Source of the DNA: Cryptomeria japonica
Taxonomy: Eukaryota > Streptophyta > Pinopsida > Cupressales > Cupressaceae
Direction of reading: 5' to 3'
Assembly: GCF_030272615.1 (NCBI RefSeq)
Contig: NC_081413.1
Coordinates: forward strand, 329,802,802-329,866,801
DNA: 64,000 nucleotides
The notes under the pieces were generated by a model. The model was not told the origin of the DNA. It worked only from the letters and a program-made list of their open reading frames with translations, and did no database searches. Below are positions 1 through 12,824 of the stretch, in pieces. The position numbers and the translations under genes are program-made. The first letter of the stretch is position 1, and each line of letters starts with the position of its first letter.

Positions 1-2609
1 TGCAAGTGTTATTCATGAAGGACTGATAAAGGCTAAAAATAAAGATGAAAAATTAGAATTCATGCATTATTCTTTGGTATGCCACTTAATTCTTCATCAA
101 AACAAAGCCTACTGGGGCCCAGAGTTGAGAATAAGGATCAATGATCCCTACACAGGTCTCCCCTAGCTAGTGCCAAGATGGACCCAGGTGTGGGACAAGG
201 GATCTAAATTTGGTGATTTTTGTGTTTTCTTTGATCACTTTGTGATGAATATTTCGACAGGGCTTGGGGTAGTATTACCAAGGCTGCCCAAGGAAATCAT
301 CAAAATATTGAGAATAAGGAGTTGGAGGGTTGATGGACTAGTATATCTTGAGGGTGCATTCACTCACAATTTTGGGGATTTCTTCTTCTATGGCAATTGT
401 ACAATCATTAGAATTTAAGGTTGTGAGTAGGGGCCCATGTATTGCCAATTATTGTCTCTCCAAGGTTATCATTGCTCGAATTCATTTGGAAAATGATGTG
501 GATGGAGAAGGAACAAATTAGATTTGATAGAAAGGGAAATTTTATCCCTAGGGTAACAATTTTCAATGAATTCAATGAGGGTTGTGAGGCCTTGGAGAAG
601 GTGTAGAATTTTTTGGTGAACAATTAAGATTCAGAGTTACCCAGGCTAGACATTTTGATCCTGATGGGTGTATAAATGATATTAGAGTGAACAAATTGAA
701 GGAGAAGGGGTATTTTCATTCTTTTGTAGAAAGGGAGGACCTAATTAGAAATTACCATCCATGTGAGGCTGAATAGAGGAGAAAGAAGTGGGACCTCATG
801 AATAAATTTGAAAGAGAAAGGAAGCAAGAGGACCCCAATTTTGTAGGTTCCTTCTGGCATTTCATGGAAGATTTTGCTAGAATATCTTTCATGCTAAGAA
901 AGGAAGATGATATAATCAAAGATGAGTTGCAAAGAAGAGAGGCCAGGGATAAAGGAGTTAAATACAAAGAAAAGCCAATTGATCTAGCTCCTAAGGCTCA
1001 GACTGAGGAAGTCCCTGTAGAGTCCTCTAAACGGGGCATACAAAAGGATAAGGAGGTGACAACCAAGTAGGTTAAGAAAATTGAAAAAGAAAAAGCCAAA
1101 ATATCTGACTTTGTCGACATCCAAGAGGATTTTGATACTTCAGTGCCACCACCGTCTCCTCCAAGGGAGACGTTCCAAGATGATGTAAATGTTGAAGTTT
1201 TTAATGATCTAGACAAGGGCCTCATCCAAAGCACAATCCCTATAGAAGAAGTTGATCGTGAAAGGATTGTTGCTTCAAATAATTTTATGGCGGATGACAA
1301 TTTTGTTAACTCCCCTAAGTTTATATCTTTATGGCTAAGAGAAAAATTGAAGAATATGTATAATGAAGAAATTTACAATTTTGATAGGAATAATTTTTCT
1401 TGCACTCCTCAAGAGGCAAGAGAGATGGCGATAAACAACGGAATGTTCCTTGTCCCAACATGGAATTTTGAAAGGATATTCTTTTTGGATTAGATCATGC
1501 ATCAAAAGGATCCCAATTTTGCAAGAGAGTTTGGAGAACATGGCTCTGGTGTCAATATAAGCTCAAAGGCTTTTGTTGTATGGTCAAAAGATCCTAGCAC
1601 TAAGAAGCACATAGTTTTGCAGGGGGTACAACACAAAATAGGGGATTCTATTGTAAGGACCTTAGAAGATACTACTACTTTAGAAGTTGTGGCAATTTCC
1701 AAACATCCAGTCTAGTTTTCTCAACTTGCAGTGGAATATTTGGAGCAGAAACATATAAAGCTAAAGGATATGCATGTTATTTTGAATACAAAATACAATG
1801 AATTATTTGTTGAGAACATTGCATTAAAGGAGCAGATAAAGAAGATGTCAATTGATTCTTCTAAAGGGATTAGACCTGAGGAACTCGAGAAAATGAATAA
1901 AGAAATGCAAAGGGTCAAAGATGAAGCTACAAGCAAATATTTTGAAATTAGGAAAAGTTCAATTTTGAGAATTTTAAATAAAATCATTGATAAATTAGAT
2001 GAAGTTCACACTTCATATTATTTGACATCTAAGATCTTGAGTTAGCTTGATGAATTAATTTCATTATTTCAACCAATTAGAGCTATGTGGTTGTCAAGGG
2101 GTCAAAGCCTGAAGGAAGTCATGTTGGCAGTGAAAAATGTGGCTCAACCACCGCAGATTGTAGGGGTAACCTAGAAAAACTATAATTTATTAAATAAAGA
2201 GTTACCCAACATAGAGGAGGAGAGAAAAGCATTAATGGGACTAATTGATTCTTTCTAGGGGCTCATAAAATGGCATGTTCCTACAATTTTGATAGATGAT
2301 GGGTAGATTAAGAGCCTAGAAGAATGGAAACAGGGCTTCCAAGAAGCAATAAATGCAGTTCTGACATCCTTGGAAGGTGATCCAAACCAATATGATAAAT
2401 TTCTTAATATTGTTGATAAGATTATGGAAGTTGAACAAATGTTTCATAGATTTGTTTTAGGAGATGCGGTTGTGCCCGCCCACAAAACAAAGGAAGCTAT
2501 GAACAAGTTGCATAGCTTGAAGGGTTTTTCTTGGCCAGTTGATGAGATTGAAGCATTGCATAAAAGATACTTCTCCTTTGAAGAAGAGAAGCTTGAAGAG
2601 GAATACTAG
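1..2609 (+). pseudogene. Decayed unidentified long coding region with amber-only stops
   Basis: I do not recognise the product. A coding frame runs in from the left edge (codon phase starting at base 2), changes phase between about 400 and 600, and then stays in one phase from about 600 to 2609. Internal stops are at 164, 774, 1068, 1491, 1713, 2043, 2172, 2256 and 2304, and all nine are TAG. Each sits where glutamine is plausible. The N-terminal part contains a Trp-rich stretch (PRWTQVWDKGSKFGDF). The middle is lysine/glutamate rich. From about 1731 to 2000 there is a probable coiled coil (LKDMHVILNTKYNELFVENI and onward). The end near 2609 is Glu-rich. Codon-like continuity over ~670 codons shows it was once a protein, probably transposon-borne. 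No RT, integrase or transposase motif is visible. Confidence 0.55.
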
Positions 2610-4400
2610 TCACAATCATTCCATTTTTTCTATTCCTAAAAGTTTTGTGCCGGATGTCTATTTTGGGGAGAATGATTAGAGTGCTCAGCCAGCAGGAACC
2701 AGTCTCCAAGGTGTCTGCCACTGCATGCCAAATTACACTTTTGATCCTGACAAGAACATATTTAAAGTACAAATGAAAGAACATATTTTGCAGGACCACA
2801 ACCCAAGCTCCTAGGATGATGCCTTTTCAGCCGCCATCATTCAATGCAAGTTGCATACAGAAGTCAAAAACCTAGGCTTTAGGTCAATTTTGTAATTAGA
2901 TTTTGACATGTGTATTCTTTGGTCTAAGGCTTGTTTTGCTTCCTTGTGTTATAAAAGGGAATTTAGGGCCAAGAAAAAGGATTCCAAACTTTTTGATATG
3001 TATGCATTAGAGAAAAATTTAATATAATATCAGATAGTCTTTTGGTAGTTTTGGGTGACTCATTGTAGCATTTTCATGAATGTATCAATTTTATCTTGAA
3101 TACTGCAATAAATTCTGAGAGAGTGTGAGGAGTTCATGAATGAATTCTCAATCTAAGGACTTTAAGCAAGTCTTAATTGTTTAGTATTGAACTTTAATGC
3201 TGATAGTGCTTTGTTTGTCACTAGGACTGTGATTTGACTCTATTTTCCCTTAGAATAGGCACTGATCATACTTTCTTGAAGTTTGCAGGTCATCTTTATA
3301 CTCTTATTTCACCTTTTATATTTAGTTTTTAGTATTTCTGTATTAGGAGTAGAAGTAGATTAGAGCATTTTTCAATGCAAGCAAAAGTGATAAGAAACTA
3401 AGGTTCAAGCCAGAATTTGTGGTATGTTATGCTTTTCCTTGGTATATTTTCATTGAAAGCATCTACTGCATAGTGCATTGCCAGTTAACATAAAGCCAAT
3501 ATATGGATAATAGTGCAATAGGTAAACCCTCCTAGGTCTTGCAAAGCTTGAAGAGTAGAAGATTGCAGCTTCCATGTTGAATCTTGTTCATTAGCCATGC
3601 CCAATCTTGAGTCTGTTCATGAGTTAGTGGCTATTTCTATAGGATTTAGGATCTGTTGATAACCTATATATGTATTAAAATTTTGAGCTTTGGGTTCTTT
3701 TGGGGGTCACTAATGGAGTAGAAGAAATAGGAAAGTATATGTACCAAACTATGAAATTCACTGTTTAATAGGAGGGTGAAATGTATGTAAAGTGTTTTAG
3801 TGTGTATGCCACGCAACACGTGCAAAGGGTAAACATGGTTAGTGTTGGTATTATCTGCAACACTTTTTAATGATCCTTTAATGCAACACACATTCCCTAA
3901 GGTATTATCTACAATTGCTCATGCAAATATCATAGACTTGTTAAAATATCAATATTTGAAAACATCATCTCCTCGAATTAGATTAAGAGAATAGATACAA
4001 AATGGTATTAGGTGCATCATATATCATAATATGAATCATTGTGTTATTGCATAAAAAACCATTAAAAAGATTCATCCATTAAAATTTCCATAAATATCTC
4101 AGCAGGGAACACAACATGATGCAAATATTTGTAATGTAAAAGTATAAATGACTTGACATGTAAAGATAATCACAAAGTACAAGTCCTCTCACATAATTAC
4201 AAACAAGTCCTCCCACATAATCACAACATTTAGATTTCACCAAAAAATATCAAGAAATCAATATCAAATAGATAATAAAATAATCACATACATCATACAT
4301 TTAAATCATGTCATTGATCTTCTTCAACCAACTCTTTGTCTGTATCTTCCGATCCAGAATCGACATTGTAAGGGTTATTGGTGATCATCATCATCATCGT
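2610..4400. other. Non-coding stretch between decayed ORF and CACTA transposase
   Basis: No supported gene. It is AT-rich, with scattered short open frames and no recognisable domain. It should contain the far (3') end of the CACTA element, since the transposase gene points leftwards, but I could not identify a convincing CACTA...TAGTG terminal inverted repeat. A short CAT/CGT trinucleotide run lies at about 4386-4415. Confidence 0.5.
2949..2958 (+). promoter_or_regulatory. TATA-like box in non-coding DNA
   Basis: The sequence TTATAAAAGG is followed by AT-rich DNA, about 340 bases after the decayed coding region. It resembles an LTR core promoter, but I could not find a matching second LTR or clear TG...CA ends, so its role is only suggested. 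Confidence 0.25.
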
Positions 4401-4464
4401 CGTCGTCGTCGTCGTGATCTTGTTCCTCTTCTTCGACATCTTTGTCGGGCACATCATCAACTAA

Positions 4465-5070
4465 CTATTGATCCTGATCACCATGTACATCATCTTCTAG
4501 TTCTTTTGTATCTTCTTCTTCCATGATATTATACTTTACCAGCCTTCCTCTAGGATCATGTCTAACAACAAATGACCAACCCGGTTTATGTGGAACCTCT
4601 GAGTAAAATACCTGCTCACATTGGCCTGGAAGAACATAGGGCTCATTTCCAGCTTTTTCAAATGACCTTGTATTGACCATTGTAAATCCAATATCATGTT
4701 CAATAACAATTCTGTCAAGATCATTTTCATTCAATCGTAGCCTATACCATTGGACGATGAAAATAACTAATTTGAAGGACCCAAAGTCACACTCAAGTAT
4801 ATCATCCAAAATCCCATAGTATCAATTTTTCAAGACTTGAGGATATATGTCGCTTCTAGATGAAACATTAGTAACCTAAAATACTGCAGTTATCACAGAA
4901 TCACAAGTTTTCTTCATGTCATCCAACTTTTTGATGCAAAATTTATGACCATTGCACCACATAGCCTTGTGGTGTTTCACTTGCAATATGTCAAACATGT
5001 AAAAATTATTGCATCCCCAGTTGATAAACATATTTATTCTTGGTCGAATGTATGCAAAAAACAACATATT
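4465..5070 (-). pseudogene. CACTA transposase C-terminal part (DUF4216)
   Basis: This is the last portion of the TNP2-like transposase. Read on the minus strand it carries the DUF4216 pattern: an early KTCDSVITAVF segment, then YYGILDDILECDF, FKLVIFIVQW, and the closing segment with EQVFYSEVPHKPGWSFVV. It ends in an acidic tail rich in Glu and Asp. DUF4216 is the usual C-terminal domain of plant CACTA transposases; its role in transposition is not defined. One in-frame TGA breaks the segment just before YYGILDD (near 4820). Confidence 0.75.
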
Positions 5071-5465
5071 TATACATCATTACAATTGAAAAAAATTAAA
5101 TAATATGGGTGATTAATATATTTATACATACCTGTTTATCTCTTAAACCACATGCCAAATCAATTTCCCTTGGTGTAACATTGGAATCTCCATTACGATG
5201 AGCTTCTTTAACCAATGAAGCCACACCTTCCCATGTTAATGTGCGACCAGATTATTGACATCATTCAATCCATACCGTCATCCAATCAAGATTGTTTGCG
5301 ATATACAAATGCAGTGCATCCCACTCTCGAGCAACTGTAGAAAAAATAACTAAAAATTTACAACCACTGTATATTGAAGATTAAGAATTAATTAAATACA
5401 ATATATATAAAAACCAAACGTAAAATGTATTCAGATTAATGTCCATGAACATCCAATAATTACCT

Positions 5466-5725
5466 CTTACTTTCCTCAATCTACCTTTCCCCATCAGGTA
5501 CTCCCCTTCGAATTTGTTAATGGAGTTGGGATCCCAAATGCGATCTACATGGATATTTGTCGCAAACTTAGGAAGATATTCAGTAATGTACACCATAGTT
5601 TGGTATACCATATATCCCTCCACCATAGAACCCTCAGGATGTTCTCTTTGTCGAACCAAAGCCTTCAAAAATTTCAAAGTGCCTCTCAAACCATCCACAT
5701 TGACCTTGTGTGTACAGGTCCACAT
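5466..5725 (-). pseudogene. CACTA transposase DUF4218 segment
   Basis: Exon-like minus-strand segment with the DUF4218 signature LKALVRQREHPEGSMVEGY followed by VYITEYLPKF, which is typical of the middle-to-C-terminal part of plant CACTA transposases. A plausible splice donor (GTAATT) lies at its low-coordinate end near 5465. The interval 5130-5300 contains further minus-strand coding-like sequence (TWEGVASLVKEAHRNGDS) that I cannot assign to a domain with certainty. Confidence 0.7.
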
Positions 5726-6008
5726 AATTCAATCTCTTCAACTTGGTGTATGAGGTAGTGTTCTTGTGCATTGAAAAATGTCAAAGTCAGACAATTTTTC
5801 ATTTCACACATTAGACGAGAAATTTTTGTCTTCTAATATTTATATCTTCTTTATGGATTTCTTTAGATGACAACCATCTACAACTGATTCAAGACGCAAA
5901 TATATTAATGAAAATTAACAAAACAATATACAATATATTACATAACAAGTAAAACAAATGACAAATATAATACCTATACAAAAAATTGAACAAATAACAC
6001 TACTTACC

Positions 6009-7346
6009 TCTTCCAGGATAATATATAACTTGCTTGACATTATTATCGAAGTGGTCTGGGAGAGATAGAGGTAGAATGTACTGCAACAATTATAAAATGA
6101 TCCTTTCATTGTTTTTCCAAAACTAGTACTAAACATAATACAATGAAAAGTACATGCAATATACAAATATATAGAAAATATACAAGAACATGAATTACCT
6201 TAATGAAGGTATGCCAATCATGCGTTTTCATCCCTGGCCCAAATTCACTTTTCTTTGCTATGAGATTGTTTATGTTCGTAGCAAATCCTATGGGAAAACA
6301 AATTTTTGTGTGTGACCTCTTTTATAGCATTGCTTTGCTTCTCCGTTAATAACCAAGGAAGGGAACTTATATTAATTCGGTCTCCATCGCTATTTAATTG
6401 AATGACATTTTTTATTGCATGATTGGATTCCTAAATGTCAATACAATTTTTGACAATTTTTTCTTTGTCACACCTTCCATCCAATATTTTCCATAACGTC
6501 TATGTTATATTCTTTCCAATATGCATAGTATCAAACAAATGCACAATTTGTAGCTACTCATAGTAGGGAAACCTACTAAATTGTCTGGGATAACATTTTA
6601 GTCCCTTTGGAAGGTGGTAATTAATGCCTTGACGACCTTGATGAAGCATATAAGTTTAAAAAGTTAACAACGACAATCATCGTCAATTACAGTATGAGTA
6701 AAAAAAACAAATTATATCATATATGATATAAATATAAATTCCAAACATATCATATATGATAGATAAACAATTAGATTGAATGACAATACCTTGATGATTA
6801 ATTCTATTATATTCCAACTTTCATAAGCGAGGTGTCATTCTTCGTGGTTTTGATGTAGTCTCTGCTCTCTCATTGAAAAGATGTTTTTTGGTTGTTTGAT
6901 ACTTATGATTTTTGTGGAGGAAGTGCCTATACTCATCAAACACCTGTTTTCCTAAACTTGTTGAATGACGAGATTTCATCTTTGAACCACAAACTGGACA
7001 TGCAAATTTTCCCTTTGTTTGAAGACCTGCAAGATCATGTATAATTGGATTAAATATGTTAATTTTTTATATTTATATATATTGAATGAATTTTTTTAAG
7101 AATCCATGATTTATAGTTGAAAAATTAAACATTATTAAAGTGCACAAGTTGAACATTATAACATACCACAAAAATGTGTTAGCCCTGAGGCATCATGAAT
7201 TGTTCATACAAGCATTGCATGGAATTGAAATTGTCTTTGTCCTATTGGTCTAGAGATGTCATAAATAGTGACACCATTCCATAACTCGAGAAACTCATCA
7301 ATAAGAGGCTCGATATATACATTCATATCTTTAACTTGGTACTTAC
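6009..7346 (-). pseudogene. CACTA transposase central exons (TNP2 core)
   Basis: Several exon-like blocks with conserved splice borders. The block at about 7167-7346 begins after a CTAG acceptor and reads GKYQVKDMNVYIEPLIDEFL, then WNGVTIYDI. The block at about 6792-7026 has CPVCGSKMKSRHS and FDEYRHFLHKNHKYQ, the zinc-finger-like and HRRFL segments of TNP2. The block at about 6201-6665 has LFDTMHIGKN, the family motif (usually FDGMHIEKN). A short exon at about 6009-6077 contains DHFDNNVKQVIYYPGRG. In-frame stops are present: a TGA in the first block where the family has Trp, and TAGs in the third. The domain order matches intact CACTA transposases, so this is a decayed copy and not a chance resemblance. 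Confidence 0.75.
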
Positions 7347-7439
7347 CTAGTTGAATGAACAAAAACATTACATAATTACTATAACCATTTTACTACAATA
7401 TATAATTTAATGTACATGACTATAAAATGAAAAAAATAC

Positions 7440-7999
7440 CTGGAACAATCATTGCCAACATTATGTACTCCCTCTTTATTGACATCCATGGAGGAATGTT
7501 ATTATTGATAACAAAAACAGGCCACACTGAGTAAATAGATCCCAGCTCTCCAAATGGATTGACACCGTCCATTGCCAATGAAAGCCTGAGATTATAAGGT
7601 TCTTCTTTAAAGTGTGTCCATTGTTCCTCTATGTCTGTAAATGCAGAACCATCTGTAGGCATTCAAAAAATGTCATCTCGACTTCTATTGCGTGCATGAT
7701 AATCCATAAATTGCGCCAAGCTTTCGCACCTAAATAATTGTTGCAAACGTGGAATAATGGAAATATAATGAAGAACCTTGCGAGGCACATTTTTTGTTAG
7801 TTGATTTGTTTGATATCTACTGATATGACATTCTTGGCATTCTATTACAAATTCATGTTGTTTATGATATATAATATGATCATTGGGACATGCATCTATT
7901 GCTTGATACTCCATTCCAATATCTTTCATAATGGTAGATAATTCTTGATATGAGCGAGGTCGAATATTTTACGGTGGTAACAAAAAATCACCTATCAAT
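7440..7999 (-). pseudogene. CACTA transposase exon, Transposase_21 core
   Basis: Minus-strand exon bounded by an acceptor (TTCTAG) at about 8000 and a donor (CAG/GTATTT) at 7440. It holds the best-conserved TNP2 motifs: YQAIDACPNDHIIY, ECQECHISRY, a PRKVLHY-PRLQQLF stretch, then YNLRLSLAMDGVNPFGELGS, YSVWPVFVI and IPPWMSIKREYIMLAMIVPG. These correspond to the Transposase_21 region of plant CACTA elements. There are two stops: a TAA near the start, and a TGA at about 7661 in DIF-stop-MPTDGSAF, where the family has Arg, consistent with CGA to TGA. Confidence 0.82.
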
Positions 8000-8119
8000 C
8001 TAGAACAAAAAAACAATTTGTTAATATAAAGAATATTAATGTTACATATTTCACCTTTTGTTTACTACTGACGAAATAACAACAAAAATAGATGAAAAAA
8101 GATGGCATATATGACATAC

Positions 8120-8490
8120 CTTAACATACGTGAGATTTTTATAATGGATAAACCATTCATAACCTTCAAGTTCACCAACAACAATACAGTAGAGACAAGA
8201 GTTGTTTGGGAGCCTTCGTAAAGGGGCTTGTATGCCTTCTCAAGTACAAGTAAATCATGAAAAACATCAAAGTCATCTTGATCATCATGATCAGCTACGC
8301 CGGTACTAAATGTGTCATGGATCAATGTATTTGTACCATCATCTTCAACTGTGTTTTCTGGTGCATGATCATCTTCTTCCATAGGATCATTACCTTCAAC
8401 TTTGATATTCACACCTCCATGTTTCTCCACTTGGAAAACCACATTCTTTGGGTCGTGGTAGTCCATATCATGTGTCGTAGGGTGCCCAAC
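8120..8490 (-). pseudogene. CACTA transposase exon 2 (acidic N-terminal region)
   Basis: The exon starts after an ATATAG acceptor at 8491-8492 with VGHPTTHDMDYHDPK, passes through an acidic stretch (DPMEEDDHAPENTVEDD), and ends with YKPLYEGSQ and a leucine-rich segment before a GTATG donor at about 8119. The LYEGS block corresponds to the LYPGC motif of TNP2 proteins. The upstream exon lies beyond the LINE at 17874-18080, so this exon gives the distal border of the intron that the LINE entered. Confidence 0.7.
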
Positions 8491-8537
8491 CTATATAAAA
8501 ATGATCAACATAAATAAACCATGATCATGATCTCATT

Positions 8538-8552
8538 AACAAGTGATTTTTT
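8538..8552. repeat. Left target-site duplication of LINE-A
   Basis: AACAAGTGATTTTTT is repeated exactly at 17784-17798. A 15-bp duplication of variable, T-rich type is typical of target-primed reverse transcription and fixes the ends of the LINE. Confidence 0.88.
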
Positions 8553-8555
8553 GTT

Positions 8556-11500
8556 GTTGATTCTGTTAAGGGCAAACGTTGTTTTCCTTTTTGGTTTGAA
8601 AAAATGTGGATTTCACACCCTTCCTTGGAAAATTCCATTGCCAAATGGTGGAATATTAATGTGGATTGTTCTACCATGTTCAAAGTTGCTAAAAAATTAA
8701 GAAGCACCAAAGATAACATTAAGATCTGGAACAAAAAGGTTTTTGGAGATATTTTTGAATCCAAGAGGAAGCTAAAGGAGGAATTAGAACAGATTCAAAA
8801 CTCCATTCAGAAAGATGGTTATAATATGTTTCCCAAGGCTAAAGAAGATGAGGTTCTAGCCAAAATACACAACACTATATCAAGAGAAGAAATCTATTGG
8901 AGGCAGAGATCTAGGGCTATTTGGTTGGAAGCCGGTGATAGAAATACTAAATTCTTTCATATGACATCTATGAAGCATAAAGCTGCTAGCAGAATCTCTA
9001 CATTAATTATTGATGACAAAATCCTTCTCAAAGATGATGACATTGGTGATGAAGTTGTTAGGTTCTTCTCTAACCTCCTTACCAGTAGTAAGGATATTGA
9101 CATTGTAAAGCAACAAGACCTAGTTGATAACATTCCTAAGATTATTGAACCTCATCAGAATAAGATATTATCTACTATCCCTACAACTGATGAAATTAAA
9201 AAAGTTGTTTTTTCCTTTCAAGGGGATAAGGCTCCGGGCTCGAATGGCTTTCCCATATTTTTCTTTCAGGAATATTGGCATATTGTTGGGGAAGACATGG
9301 TCAATGCTGTCAAAGAATTATTTGGTTCCAGAAGAATTCTTAAGGAAATCAATTCTACTTTTATTGCTCTAATTCCTAAGGTGGCTAGAGTTAATTTTAT
9401 GGGAAAGTTTAGGCCAATAAGTCTTTGTAATTCCTTTTACAAGATTATTTCAAAAGTCTTGACTTCTAGATTGTTGGTTGTTCTCCCCTTTGTTATCTCT
9501 GAGGAGCAAAAAGGATTTGTCCCAGGTAGGCAGATTTTGGATTCTATTATTCTTGTGCATGAGAATATCCACTCTCTTAATGTTGCAAACAAAGAGGGAT
9601 TCTTGATAAAATTGGATCTGGCAAAAGCCTATGATAGAGTGGAATGGCAGGTTATTTTCAGGGTTATGGAGGCCTTTGGATTTAATCAAAAGGTTATTAA
9701 AATTACTAGAGAATTGATATCTACTCCAAATTTCTCTATTCTTATAAATGGATCTCCGTCTAAATTTTTTAAATCTTCTAGGGGCCTCAGGCAAGGAGAC
9801 CCTATCTCTCCTATTCTTTTCACTATATTGGTAGAATGTATGAGCAAACTGATTCAAAAGTTGAAAATGAATAAAACCATCTAAGGGTTGCAACCCTCTT
9901 CTGCTAATGTTTCTTGTACACATTAACAGTTTGTTGATGATACAATTTTGATGGGATTTTCTTCTATTGGTGAGGTTGTTGCCTTCAAAGGTGCTCCCAG
10001 TTCTTATTCCTTGGCTACTAGACAACAAGTTAATTGGGAGAAATCTGCTATTTATTTCATAAATACCCCTATATTGAGGCAACAGAGGATTGCTAACATT
10101 ATTGGTTGTAAGGTGGAGCTTCTCCCCTCTACTTATTTGGGTCTCCCTCTTGGTTTGGCTCCTCCAAACTCTTTCTGGAACTCGTTAATTGACAAACTCA
10201 ACAAAAAATTGGCAGGTTGGAAAGGATATATGCTATCTCAGGCTGGTAAGCTTCAAATTCTTCAAGCTACTCTTTAGAATCTTCCTGTTTATGCTCTTAG
10301 CTTGTTTAGTATACCGGTTAAATTCGCTGAAGCTTTAGAAAGAATTCAGAAAAGATTTCTTTGGTCGGGGGTAGAAGATAAGAAAAGGATAGTGTTGGTT
10401 GCCTAGGATAAAGTTTGTAATCCTAAGTGCAATGAGGGATTAGGTATTAAAGTTCTCAAAACTTTAAACAAAGCCTTGCTTGCTAAACATATTTGGAGGG
10501 ATTTTGGTATTAAGATTGGAGTAGGGTGTGGTTTGATAAATATATACATAACCAGCCAATTCATTCTCTTCTCTACTCTAAAGAGATCCTTGCTAGTTCT
10601 TTCATATGGAATAGTATGATCAAATCTATAAAAGTTGCTAAAGCTGGAGCTAGATGGGTCCTTGGCAAAGGTGATAAAATCAGGTTCTAGGAGGATTTTT
10701 GGATTAAAGATGAACCTCTTTTTAACCAGGATTGCAGCCAATTCATTGATGAATGCAAAAGGAGGTATGGTTCTATGGTTTGTAATTATTGGAAGGAGAA
10801 TAAATGGGTTAGACTTGATGTAGTTTATGCTAGATTTTCATTGCTCCAGTAGGATTTGTTGTCCTTTTTTGTTAGTAAATATTCTGATGATGTGTTCTGA
10901 TGGAAGAGCAATCCTAGGGGTAATTTCACTATTGCCTCTACTTATAAAAAAACTGTTACTCAGGCCTGCATCCCAATATGGACTAAAATCTGGAATAGAA
11001 TCGTCATTCCTAAAGTTAACATGTTTTTTTGGCTTGCTACTCACAACAAGATTCTTACCATTGATAACTTGTCTCGAAGAGGATTCATGTTTCCTAATAG
11101 GTGTGAGTTATGTCAGAAAGAGGTAGAATCTATGGATCATTTGTTTATTCATTGTTCTTTCACCTGGGAAATCTGGAGTAAAGTCTGGATGCAATGGAAA
11201 GTTGATTGGGTTATGTACAATAGTCTTAAGGAAGTCATCTTGCAATGGATCTTCCCTACCAAATTTCCTCTTATTAAGACCCTCTGGTCCTTTGTCCTTC
11301 CTATGCCCTATTGGTATATCTGGAAGGAGAGAAATAATAGAATTTTCAGGGAGGCTAAGTGTTCTTCTCAGATGGTTTTTAAAAAGATTTGCAAGGCAAT
11401 TAAAGAAAACATCAATACCATTCACAAAAACAACAAGCAATGTAGCTATTTTAATATGACTGATAATGAGAAAAACATCCTTATTGAATGGAAGTTGACT

Positions 11501-12248
11501 CACAAGGTCTGCAAATCTGATATAAAGAGGAGAGATAATGTTGTTTGGAGGTTCCCTTTTCATGATTGGATTAAGGTGAATTTTGATGGTGCGGCTAAAA
11601 GTAATCCTGAGAAGGCTGGAGGGGGAGGAGTCATCATAAATTCTTATGGTTTTTGTGTTGCTTCTATTGCCTCTCCCTTTGGAGTTCAAAACAATCATGT
11701 GGTTGAAGCTTTGATAATGTCAAAATGTCTCCAGCTTGCTCAGAGTTTTAACTTTAAAAAAATATGGCTGGAAGGGGACTCTCTCAATATTATTTAGGCT
11801 ATCAAAGGTATTAGTTCCCCTTCTTGGAAATTTTTTAATATCATTGAGAATGCTAAAAAAATTATTAGATGCCTATGATAGTGTGATTATTTCCCATACC
11901 CTAAGGGAAGGTAACAGGATAGCTGATTTATTAGCTAATGAGAGGGTTTTTTTAGAGGAGGATATTAAACATATCAGAGAAGTTTCTTGTAAGAAGGGAG
12001 TCCATGACAATTATTATTTGATAGAGTCCATGGCACAAGTTAATTTCATTATTACTTTTCTAGGTTTAGATCTCAAAGATAGATATTGGAGTGATGTGGA
12101 GTGTCAGTTGATTACCTATTTAAGGCATTGTGATAATGATAACCAGTGTGATGGGCCTAATCATATTAAGTGCTGGTTCATATTGAATGTCTTAAAAGAC
12201 TATTTGAATAATAAGAAAATCACCCTGTTTTTCGATTCCAGCGTCTGA
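8556..12248 (+). pseudogene. LINE-A ORF2: reverse transcriptase and RNase H
   Basis: It copies LINE RNA into DNA at the nicked target. Visible in order: the endonuclease-RT linker (WNKKVFGDIFESKRKLKEEL); an RT start with DKAPGSNGFPIFFF; FRPISLCNSFYKIISK; EEQKGFVPGRQI; KLDLAKAYDRVEW; LRQGDPISPILF; and the catalytic QFVDDT box at about 9929. A C-x2-C...H...C finger follows (CELCQKEVESMDHLFIHC, 11103-11156). RNase H begins VNFDGAAKSNPEKAGGGGV (about 11578) and runs to EGDSLNII. Stops are at 9882 (TAA), a second TAA near 9924, 10275 (TAG) and 11795 (TAG). Frames shift near 10520 and near 11870. A tail of about 100 residues after RNase H ends at 12248. Not functional. Confidence 0.85.
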
Positions 12249-12250
12249 GC

Positions 12251-12712
12251 TTGATTCCAATTGTCTTGTTTCTTCAACATTTGGGTATTTCATGCTTTGT
12301 TGAGGGTTTCGACCTAAATAGCCATTACATTATGGGGGGTAATCTTAATCGCAATGAGCCTTCCAGCTATGATAACTGGAAAAGCGAAAGGAAAATATGG
12401 CAAAGGTTGCACAGATATGGATTCACTGATTACATGGAAAAAATGCACGGGAGTAAAAAGTCTATGTCACATGGTTTTGCCAAGGGCTGGAGTAATAATA
12501 AAGTCACTCTATTTGGCCAGAAATGGAAACTGGATGAAGATTTGGTGGCAGAGGTTACAGGATTCCAGAAGGAAGGCACCAAATTTTACAGAGACCACAA
12601 GTTGTCGGTGGAAGCTACCAAGAACTTCCCTAATAATGATGAAGAAAGGGCTCGACTCGCTAAGAAGGACAATGTGTCCTACTACCTCCCTCACCAGGTA
12701 AAATCTTTCTAG
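12251..12712 (+). pseudogene. LINE-A downstream ORF, N-terminal part
   Basis: Not recognised. The open frame begins right after the RNase H reading region and holds YDNWKSERKIWQRLHRYGF, FAKGWSNNKVTLFGQKWKLD, and AEVTGFQKEGTKFYRD. The pattern looks like a gag-like or transposon-associated plant protein, but I cannot name a family. It ends at a TAG after HQVKSF. Coding-like sequence continues to 12825 with stops and a change of frame. The LINE target-site duplications lie outside it, so it moved with the LINE. Confidence 0.5.
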
Positions 12713-12824
12713 CAGAAAATGTTAAGAGTTTTAATGGATTACCTAATGGTTGATGTTAGGTTTTTCGAAGGTTTACAATTACCATTTTGTCATCCTTAAC
12801 CATTGTTGACATGGCTCAAAGATT

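Noticed and set aside
1-2609. Genetic-code reassignment of TAG
   Set aside because: Other elements in the window use TAG, TAA and TGA as breaks and the genome is a plant nuclear one; CAG deamination is simpler.
3700-3720. CACTA terminal repeat at GGTCACTAATGG
   Set aside because: A single five-base match with no matching TAGTG partner or 3-bp duplication near 18.5 kb.
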